Shown here in pieces: positions 1 through 6,700 of a DNA stretch of 8,541 nt (its first letter is position 1; every line of letters starts with the position of its first letter). The translations under genes and the position numbers were made by a program. The stretch is from Candidatus Peribacteria bacterium. GTDB taxonomy: Bacteria > Patescibacteriota > Gracilibacteria > Peribacterales > Peribacteraceae. The stretch spans positions 1 through 8,541 of the forward strand of contig JAAYXY010000091.1 of assembly GCA_012515645.1 (NCBI GenBank), in the 5' to 3' direction. The notes below the pieces were generated by a model. That model saw only the letters and a list, made by a program, of their open reading frames with translations, was not told the DNA's origin and did not search any database.

Positions 1-1780
1 GCTGCTGCCCGTCACGGCTCATGCTCAGGTGGGATGTACTTTCAGATAAGAGGTTCATGGCATTGGCCATGTGATCATCAAAAGTGCGGGGATCATTTTT
101 TCTGCACACACTGGGTGCGCCCACGCATGACCATTCATCCTCAATGTGGCATTCGCTGCCGCAACCGTCGCCGTTCCTACGATTGCCGTCATCGCATTCT
201 TCTCCGTCATCGATCTGTCTGTTTCCGCAGAGAGACTGAATGCATTCCGGTGCCGTGAGATTCGGTTCATGGATGCATCCTTGTGTTTCGTCGCAGGAAT
301 CAATGGTGCACGGGTCATTGTCATCACAATTTGTTGCATTACTGGTACATGAACCATCCGGATTACATGCGTTTACTGTACAGAGGTTTCCATCGTCACA
401 ATCAGAATCTGCGAAACAGCAGTCTTCTGTGCAAAGCGTAGAATCAGTCAGCCCGCCTGCATCATTGGAGATTTCCTGTTGTGCTGTTACAAGGTCATTC
501 GTATCCAGCGAAAGCAGCCATAATGCCCCGGTGTTCTGCATTCCAGTGCTGTCCTTGGTTGTAGGTGCTCCAATAAGGAGTGTCCGGTCACCCATACCTG
601 TGACTGCAAAACCGAATGAGTCCCCATTCTGTTGGGTGCCGTTGAAATTCTGGCAACGGCTCATGCGTTCGGCATCACTGCAACCGTCGCCCCATATACT
701 GCGGTGCTCTCGGACGGAACCGTCTGCGTTCAAGTAGACTATCCAAATAACACCATTTCCACCTATCGCTTCGTCCGGACTGCCGACGAGCAATTCATTG
801 ATTCCGTCCCCATCCAGATCACCGGCGTTTCCGAGCGCGATGGCTTTGTTGGGATTGCAACCAAAAGGAAAACCATTAAGGAAGCAATTGTGCTTTACAA
901 AAGATTGGATGTCCCCATTTTGCTGGAGATGTACGATCCAGACTGTGCCGTGGGAATTGGCATAGCCGCCTTTGGCGCCAATGGCGATATCGGGGACACC
1001 GTCACCATCCATATCACCCAAGCCTGTCACTGCCGTGCCAAATTCTGTGAACAGACCGGCGATTTCTACGTCTGCAGGAGTAATAACTTTTGCATTTTTC
1101 ACCGTACCATTCTGGCGAAGGAATAGTACGGTAACGGAGGATTCTCCTCCAAGTGCCGCTGTGTATCCTGCGAGCAGATCAGGAACGCCGTCTCCATCAA
1201 TATCGCCTGCATGTGCAAGCGATGTCACATACAAAGGTGTGCCGTTGACTGTGGTAATGTGCTGGTAAGACGATACGGAACCATCGTTCCCAAGCATGAG
1301 GATGAGCAGTTTGCCACCTACGTTCACTGCTATATCCGGCACGCCGTCACCATTCAGGTCTCCGAGCGGAGCGATGCTATGGAAGAATCCATCGTGTATA
1401 CCTACTACTTGCGTAAGTTCGCTATCAGTGCGAAGAATCTTATGTACGGATTGAACAGTACGGTCTGCATTCATGAAGAGAATCCATATACTGTTTTGAT
1501 CTTCCCAGTTGGCTGTACCCGTTTTACTGGGGGCTATGACTGCAATGTCATCAATCCTATCGCCATCAATGTCGCCAATGTTTGCAATAGCAGATCCAAA
1601 ACGCTGGTCTCTTTCTAAAACTATTTCCGTTCGTTCGGCTTCGCTACAGATACCATCGCCGCATGTGCTCAGCACTTGCCCCAAGAGCGTATGTCTGCTG
1701 GATTGCAGTGTCGATATGAGTCCCAGTATTCCCAGGATACTCATGCTGAGAACGAACGTACGGGGTCGTGTCAGGAGCAT
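1..1780 (-). CDS. Secreted FG-GAP beta-propeller protein with cysteine-rich repeats (C-terminus outside window)
   Basis: Translating the minus strand from the ATG at 1780 gives 593 uninterrupted codons that run off the window. Residues 1-25 (Arg5, Arg7, then a hydrophobic stretch with ILGILGLI) look like a signal peptide or signal anchor. A CGDGICSEAE motif lies at 40-49. Residues 58-405 hold about six FG-GAP blades of the integrin-alpha type, for example GDIDGDRIDD, GDLNGDGVPD, GDIDGDGVPD, GDMDGDGVPD and GDLDGDGINE. These are Ca-binding DxDGD loops; the last blade has lost its loop. Residues 450-502 carry two CDDGNLCTVNAC-like cysteine repeats, and 518-560 one DUF4215/myxobacterial disulfide repeat (CGNRQIDDGEECDDGN). 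The family is extracellular and usually linked to adhesion or ligand binding; the ligand here is unknown. An in-frame TAA lies 36-38 bases upstream of the chosen ATG. A second ATG (codon 13) would lose the positive N-region, so the first is preferred. No Shine-Dalgarno is visible. Confidence 0.92.
   Translation of the reverse strand, partial: MLLTRPRTFVLSMSILGILGLISTLQSSRHTLLGQVLSTCGDGICSEAERTEIVLERDQRFGSAIANIGDIDGDRIDDIAVIAPSKTGTANWEDQNSIWILFMNADRTVQSVHKILRTDSELTQVVGIHDGFFHSIAPLGDLNGDGVPDIAVNVGGKLLILMLGNDGSVSSYQHITTVNGTPLYVTSLAHAGDIDGDGVPDLLAGYTAALGGESSVTVLFLRQNGTVKNAKVITPADVEIAGLFTEFGTAVTGLGDMDGDGVPDIAIGAKGGYANSHGTVWIVHLQQNGDIQSFVKHNCFLNGFPFGCNPNKAIALGNAGDLDGDGINELLVGSPDEAIGGNGVIWIVYLNADGSVREHRSIWGDGCSDAERMSRCQNFNGTQQNGDSFGFAVTGMGDRTLLIGAPTTKDSTGMQNTGALWLLSLDTNDLVTAQQEISNDAGGLTDSTLCTEDCCFADSDCDDGNLCTVNACNPDGSCTSNATNCDDNDPCTIDSCDETQGCIHEPNLTAPECIQSLCGNRQIDDGEECDDGNRRNGDGCGSECHIEDEWSCVGAPSVCRKNDPRTFDDHMANAMNLLSESTSHLSMSRDGQQ
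101..433 (-). other. Cysteine-rich repeats (CDDGN type and DUF4215/myxobacterial disulfide type)
   Basis: This encodes residues 450-560, which contain about 20 cysteines. Two short repeats of the type CDDGNLCTVNAC and CDDNDPCTIDSC come first. They are followed by CGNRQIDDGEECDDGNRRNGDGC and a C-terminal CVGAPSVC, which match the myxobacterial cysteine-rich repeat. Such repeats are taken to be disulfide-bonded outside the cell. Only one complete DUF4215-type repeat lies inside the window; more may follow beyond position 1. Confidence 0.8.
566..1609 (-). other. FG-GAP propeller region
   Basis: This is the part of the minus-strand surface protein encoding residues 58-405. Repeats of the form FGxAVxxxGDxDGDGxPDxxIGA recur roughly every 55-70 residues. 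Five of the six visible blades keep a Ca-binding DxDGD or DxNGD loop. The sixth (FGFAVTGMGDRTLLIGAP) has lost it. A full integrin-type propeller has seven blades, so one may be degenerate. Calling this a closed propeller is inference from family knowledge. Confidence 0.85.
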
Positions 1781-1889
1781 ATGTGTGTGGTGTGGGTTTC
1801 TTCGTAGTATACCTTTTTATACATGCCGCCGCAACACCATTCTCTGGTGCGGTTTGCAAATGTGATGCTAAACCTCAAAGAGCAAGCGA
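1781..1889. other. Intergenic gap between rny and the FG-GAP gene
   Basis: A 109-base gap separates two genes that both read on the minus strand. It holds the downstream half of the hairpin at the rny stop, an imperfect inverted repeat at 1829-1852 (CCG CACCA, loop GAGAA, TGGTG, bulge TTG, CGG, read on the minus strand), and the TATAAA at 1816-1821. No small reading frame with support is seen. Confidence 0.6.
1816..1821 (-). promoter_or_regulatory. Candidate -10 (TATAAA) for the FG-GAP gene
   Basis: On the minus strand TATAAA lies 35 bases upstream of the FG-GAP start codon. This would give a leader of roughly 29 bases. No good -35 hexamer stands at 16-18 bases from it. An imperfect hairpin (CACCA/TGGTG with a CCG/CGG extension, 1829-1852) occupies the expected -35 region. 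It is a weak candidate resting on one hexamer. Confidence 0.25.
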
Positions 1890-1904
1890 TTACGTCGCCT
1901 GCTC
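1870..1904 (-). terminator. Hairpin over the rny stop codon, possible weak terminator
   Basis: Read on the minus strand, GAGCAGGCGA and TCGCTTGCTC form a 10-bp stem (one G-T wobble) with a 5-base loop that contains the TAA stop of rny (stem 1880-1904). It is followed by TTTGAGGTTT, a broken T-run, so intrinsic termination would be weak. It could instead act as a 3' stabilising hairpin, or let some transcription read into the FG-GAP gene. Confidence 0.5.
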
Positions 1905-3449
1905 TATGATACGGCGTTCGCGGATCACATTGACCTTGATAACGCCGGGGTACGAAAGTTCGTCTTCAATTTTCTTCGTGATGTCTTTTGCCAGTTTGAC
2001 CTGCTGTAGGTCATCCACTTTCTCCGTGTCGACGAAGATGCGGATTTCCCGTCCGGCGGAAATAGCGAATGCCTTCTGCACGCCGTCGAAACTCTTGGCG
2101 GCGTCTTCCAGTTCGCGCAGACGTTTGATGTATGCCTCCAGCGATTCCTTGCGTGAGCCGGGTCGTGCACCGGAAATAGCATCGACTGCTGCAACGACGA
2201 ATGCTTCCGGCGATGCAATAGCGACGTCTTCGTGGTGTGCTTCGATGCAGTGGATGACCTCGGGGCGCACTTTGAATCGCTTGCAGATTTCCACGCCGAT
2301 TTGCACATGTGTGCCGGCGACTTCGTGGTCCAACGCTTTGCCGATGTCGTGCAGCAAGCACCCCTCCACAACGGTGCGCGCATCGGCGCCGATTTCTTCC
2401 GCGAGCATGCGGCCTATGTTGGCCATCTCTACGGAGTGCTTGAGAATGTTCTGTCCGTAGCTGGTACGGAACCGCAAGCGACCGATGATTTTGAGCAATT
2501 CCTGCGGATAGCCCGAAATACCCAGCTCGGTGGTGGCGCGCTTACCGAATTCCAGCATCATTTTGCCTACCTCTTGTTTCATTTTCTCCACGACTTCTTC
2601 TATGCGTGCGGGCTGGATACGTCCATCTTTGATGAGTTTTTCCATGGCGAGCTTAGCGACGTACCGGCGGGCCAGGTCAAAGCCGGAAATGATGATGGCG
2701 CCCGGTGTGTCATCAATAATAATGTCGACGCCCGTTACCTGTTCAAATGTTGTAATATTACGGCCTTCTTTGCCGATGATTTTTCCTTTGATGTCATCGG
2801 AAGGTAGTTGGACGATGGTTGCAGTGGATTCGCTGGCAACTTCCGATGCGTAGCGGTGCATGGCTTCTACCATAAGGCTTTTTGCCTCCTCCTCGTACTC
2901 CGCCTGCATGCGCTCGCGCTGGCGTTTGATTTGCTCGGTAAAGTGTGTAGCAAACTCGGTTTCCAGTTCTTTGGCAAGCTGCTCTTTTGCTTCCGCCTCC
3001 GAGAGTTTTGCCACATCTTCCAGTGCTTTTCGATGGGCTGCTGCGGCATCGGAGAGTTCGGATTGAAGTTCCGCAACCGCTGCTTGTTCTTTGGCAACGG
3101 CGCCGCGTTGCCGTTCCACCTCCTGCACTTTTTGGTCCAGCGCTTTTTCTTTCTCCTCCAGGCGTGCCTGGTGCGTTTCCAGTTTAGATTCCATTTCCTG
3201 TGCTTTTATTTTTGCCTCACTAAGAATTTCCTTGGCAGTGGCACGTGCTTCATGCTCAGCGGTTTTAATATCATTCTGTTTTTCTTTGAGGGTATGTTCC
3301 AGTTTTCTGAGCTCTGTTTCCTGCTCGCGGATTTGGTTTTGCATCTGAAGGCTGATCTTCTTTCCCTTGGAAAACCAGAAGTACCCGGAAAGCAGACCGA
3401 CAGCAAATCCGCCCAGCAAACCGAGGAAAACAATCGTGAAGTCAAACAT
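1890..3449 (-). CDS. rny: Ribonuclease Y
   Basis: This is a membrane-anchored endoribonuclease that starts mRNA decay; the family cleaves single-stranded, 5'-monophosphorylated RNA. The protein has 519 residues, the normal family length (Bacillus subtilis RNase Y is about 520). Residues 4-26 form the N-terminal membrane anchor. Residues 35-200 are a long charged coiled coil that would dimerise. A KH RNA-binding domain follows at about 209-275, with the GxxG loop in KIIGKEGRN (223-231). The HD phosphohydrolase domain covers about 335-430. Its metal-binding residues are H338, the HD pair H367-D368 in LLHDIGK, H405/H406 in EAHHED, and D423 in AVDAISGARPG. The C-terminal RNase Y domain is complete to residue 519. 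The start at 3449 puts the membrane segment right at the N-terminus, as in the family. No Shine-Dalgarno precedes it: the upstream bases are C-rich. A hairpin covers the stop. The flanking genes give no functional link. Confidence 0.98.
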   Translation of the reverse strand: MFDFTIVFLGLLGGFAVGLLSGYFWFSKGKKISLQMQNQIREQETELRKLEHTLKEKQNDIKTAEHEARATAKEILSEAKIKAQEMESKLETHQARLEEKEKALDQKVQEVERQRGAVAKEQAAVAELQSELSDAAAAHRKALEDVAKLSEAEAKEQLAKELETEFATHFTEQIKRQRERMQAEYEEEAKSLMVEAMHRYASEVASESTATIVQLPSDDIKGKIIGKEGRNITTFEQVTGVDIIIDDTPGAIIISGFDLARRYVAKLAMEKLIKDGRIQPARIEEVVEKMKQEVGKMMLEFGKRATTELGISGYPQELLKIIGRLRFRTSYGQNILKHSVEMANIGRMLAEEIGADARTVVEGCLLHDIGKALDHEVAGTHVQIGVEICKRFKVRPEVIHCIEAHHEDVAIASPEAFVVAAVDAISGARPGSRKESLEAYIKRLRELEDAAKSFDGVQKAFAISAGREIRIFVDTEKVDDLQQVKLAKDITKKIEDELSYPGVIKVNVIRERRIIEQAT

Positions 3450-3776
3450 GAGATACGGGGGAATGCGATAGCAAAAGATCGCTCCCCTCTGCGTCTTCGC
3501 AAGATCACCGCCCGTGCATTGTGCTGCTGCTGATGGTGTTCATGGGAAGGGTGGGATCGAATATCAGGGCGGGCACCTCTGTGAACCCGGCTGAAATGTG
3601 CAGAGGAAAGTTCTGAGGTCAGAGTAGCACGCGGGTGGGTTTAAGGCGAGCACTTTGCCGTTCTTCTGTGGTGCAGAACATACGTGGAGGCTTGCTGTAG
3701 CGGCATTATCGGTTCCGCAGCATTCACGGTGTGTTGTGGCGATGCGCCGGGCGGCCATGTGTGGTGCCATGGCGCT
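3450..3776. other. Divergent intergenic region, no RNA gene recognised
   Basis: This stretch of 327 bases separates rny (minus) from the surface-nuclease gene (plus) and must hold both promoters. I find no convincing -10/-35 pair on either strand. Visible elements are a 6-bp stem CCTCTG/CAGAGG with a 19-base loop (3576-3606) and a 6-bp stem GCCATG/CATGGC (3754-3773). The latter ends three bases before the nuclease ATG. The nuclease frame is open upstream to a GTG at 3684, but that extension is Cys/Gly-rich and would bury the signal peptide, so I treat it as noncoding. No tRNA, RNase P or tmRNA signature holds up. Confidence 0.55.
3754..3773 (+). promoter_or_regulatory. Small hairpin just upstream of the nuclease start
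   Basis: GCCATG (3754-3759) and CATGGC (3768-3773) form a perfect 6-bp stem with an 8-base loop. It ends three bases before the ATG at 3777, where a ribosome binding site would normally be, and no purine-rich site is present. If transcribed it could limit initiation. Six base pairs can also arise by chance. Confidence 0.3.
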
Positions 3777-6700
3777 ATGCGGATAGTTCGGATCACCGTG
3801 CTCGTGCTGGGAGTGCTGCTCGCGTTTTGGTTGCGTACGGCGTCTGCAAAAGTAATGATCAGTGAAATCCTCTGGTCAGGAACGGACATAAGCACGGCGG
3901 ATGAGTGGGTAGAAATTGTAGGATTGGGATTAGGATTGGGGAGTGGGGCGAACACGGTGGCAGACGATCTTTCGGGATGGCTGCTCACGACGCGTAACAG
4001 CAGCGGCGAAGACGTGCCAATCATCCGGTTTGCGACCGGAACGGTGCTGGCATCCGGCGCGTACCTGGTTATTAGCAATTACGATGCCGGAGACTCACGC
4101 CTGGCAATCGCACCAGACATGGTAACCACGGCGGTATTGCTGCCGAATACGAAATTGCAACTCAAACTCTACGATGCCAGCGGCACGCTCATCGACGTCG
4201 CTGATGACGGCATCGGGGTGCCTATGGCAGGCATGAACGCGAGTGGGACAGGCTGGCGCGCCAGCATGGAACGTATTCGTTTCGATCTGCCCGGCGACAA
4301 TCCTGCCGCCTGGCAAACGGCGCGCACGGCCATCGGTCTGGACCCCGGCGCGCCGGTGTGGGGAACACCCGGATTCCCCAACGGATCTGGTACAGGAGCA
4401 CAGTCTTCCGTGATGCCGGAGTCATCCTCTTCCGCGCCTGCCTCTCTGTCTTCTCTGTCTTCTCTATCTTCCTCTACTTCAGGCGCATCACTCTCTTCCG
4501 TTTCCACTCCCAACTCCCCACTCCCTATTCCCAATCCCAATCCCAATCCCATCCTCATCACCGAAGTCCTCGCCAATCCCATTGGGCGCGATGATGATGA
4601 ATGGATCGAGATAGGCAACACGGGCACGGGTGCCGCCGTGAGCATCGCCGGTTGGATTCTGGACGAAGGCAATGGCCCGGGCCACTTCGTCATACCCTCG
4701 CACCGCACTGCGACAGGAGCGTATCCGCCCCTCGCGTCCACCGGGTTCGTGCTGTCGCCCGGTGAGCATGTGTCATTCCGCAAATCCGTGACGGGTTTGG
4801 CACTGGATAACGGCGATGAAGACCTGTGGCTGTGGAGCGGCAGCACACTGGTGGATCACTGGGTGTACACCGAAACAGCGGAGGAAGTAAGTTTTGGGCG
4901 TTTTGGTGCGGGCACCGGAGCCGCACTGCGGTCGTTCTGCGTGCCGACGGAAGGCATGCCCAACGCCGTACATGCCATGCCGGTGCGCATCGGCGTGCAA
5001 TCCACAAATGGGCACATTACGGCATCCGGAAGCATAGAAGGAGAGGGGAGTGTCAGCGTCAATCTGGAGGCGAGTACCGATACAGGTTCCCTGGCATCCG
5101 CCGTATGCCAGTGGAGCTATAGCGACGGTTTTACGAGCAGCAGCTGTAATCCGCCATCGCATGCGTTCAAAGCACCTGGCGTGCATACCGTCTCTGTAGA
5201 GGTGCGTACGTTTTGCGGCGACCAAATATTGCTGGAACTCGCAGTGCATGTGCGGGAAAAAGCAGGCAAAGAGCAGGGGAAGAAAAACACAATGCCCGAG
5301 GAGAAGATCGTGTGTTCTCCTAGTGCGTTTGGCGGTATGCGCATCAGTGAGGTTCTGCCGAACCCGTATGGGGATGAAACGGAAGGTGAGTGGATAGAGC
5401 TGCAGAATACGACGGCTGCAACCGTGGATTTGTGTGGCTGGTTGTTGGACGACGAGGAAGGAGGAAGCAAGCCGTACAAGCTGGACGGCGAATCGGTGCA
5501 GCCGGGAGGGTACTTGCTGCTGCCGCGGCTGCAAACGCGCATTGCTCTCAACAATACCGGCGACAGCGCCCGGCTCTTCGCGCCCGGCGCTGCAGATGCT
5601 GCAGGCATATTGGTGGATGCCATGCACTATGCTAGAGCTCCGGAAGGCGAATCACTGTCATTGCGCGAAGACGGCCATGCCGTCTGGACGCCGTATCCTA
5701 CACCGCAGCAGCCCAACCGTTTTCGCAGCGCGCAGCGGAGCTATCCCACAGATACGGTCATTGTTTCCGCGTCATTACCCAATCCGTTTGGCAAAGATGC
5801 AGAAGGCGAATGGATCGAGATTGCCAATGTGGGGAATACCCCCATGGATATGGACGGCTGGTGGTTGGATAACCGCGAGGGCGGCAGCCCGCCCTTCGCA
5901 TTAAATAGCATTCACCTGGAGCCCGGCGCGGTGCGGCGGATCGGCATTCTGGAATCCGGAATTTCCCTGCGCAACAGCCAAGACATCGCGCGTTTGTTGG
6001 ACCCCGAGGGCTACGTAGTATCGGTTCTGGGATGGGCGCAGGCGGTGGAAGGCAGGATTTACCGTCCACCGGTCCTGCACCAGGCCAGGGCTTCCGTGCG
6101 TATTGTACGTATAGTCGACGGCGACACCGTGGACGTCGCACTCACAAATCCCGATGAGTTCAGCAGCATCCCATCTTCACTCAAACGGCGATGGCTCGGG
6201 CTCGCAGAGGTACGCAGCGATCCGGTCATCCGCGTGCGCATGATCGGCATCGACACGCCGGAGACCGTACACCCCGCCAAGGCGGTGGAGGCGTACGGCG
6301 CCGAAGCATCCGCTTTCGTTACCGCTCTGCTACATGGCAAAAATGCGGTGCTCGAATTCGATGCAGAGCTGTGGGATAAATACGACAGGCTCCTTGCGTA
6401 CGTGTATACGGCCGAAGGCGACATGGTGCAGCGCCAATTGCTCCGTAGCGGTCTGGCATATGCTTATCTGCGGTTTCCGTTCGCGCGCGCCGACGAATTC
6501 GCTGCGTTGGAATGTGAAGCGCGTTCCGCACTGCTGGGCATCTGGAGCAGTGCGGAGGCTGTAAGGGAAATCGAAGCATTACTCGCGGAGGAAGAGGAGG
6601 AGCGCATATTGGAAGAAAGCGGCCTCACTCTGGTTGCCAAGCCGCCGCCCGGGCGCGTTGCTTCCGGCACCGTGGTGACATTCACGCCGTCCGTAAAGGC

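Noticed and set aside
34..1865. Several overlapping plus-strand open frames of 68-230 codons across the FG-GAP gene
   Set aside because: They are out-of-register, have no domain-like sequence, and the minus strand is one continuous frame with clear FG-GAP and cysteine repeats.
2232..3533. Two long plus-strand frames (191 and 241 codons) opposite rny
   Set aside because: They are antisense to a complete, canonical RNase Y. Their Phe/Leu/Cys-rich sequence is what the reverse of a Glu/Lys-rich coiled coil gives.
3549..3561. TTCGATCCCACCC on the minus strand, resembling a tRNA T-arm
   Set aside because: The flanking 5-bp stems do not pair, and no D-arm, anticodon arm or acceptor stem can be drawn.
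3601..3620. GAGGAAAGT, resembling the first conserved block of RNase P RNA
   Set aside because: The other conserved blocks (the AGA-rich and the ACAGAA/GGCTTA parts) are missing, and the gap between genes is too short and lacks the paired helices.
3684..3776. GTG at 3684 as the start of the nuclease gene
   Set aside because: The extra 31 residues are Cys/Gly-rich and would put the signal peptide in the interior. ATG 3777 gives a standard signal peptide.
4530..4550. GGGATT repeats as telomere-like or CRISPR-like sequence
   Set aside because: They sit inside a coding frame, have few units, no spacers and no terminal position. A dispersed short repeat explains them better.
4773..5627. A 284-codon minus-strand frame inside the nuclease gene
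   Set aside because: It is His/Arg/Cys-rich without any recognisable domain, and lies opposite lamin-tail and PKD-like domains.
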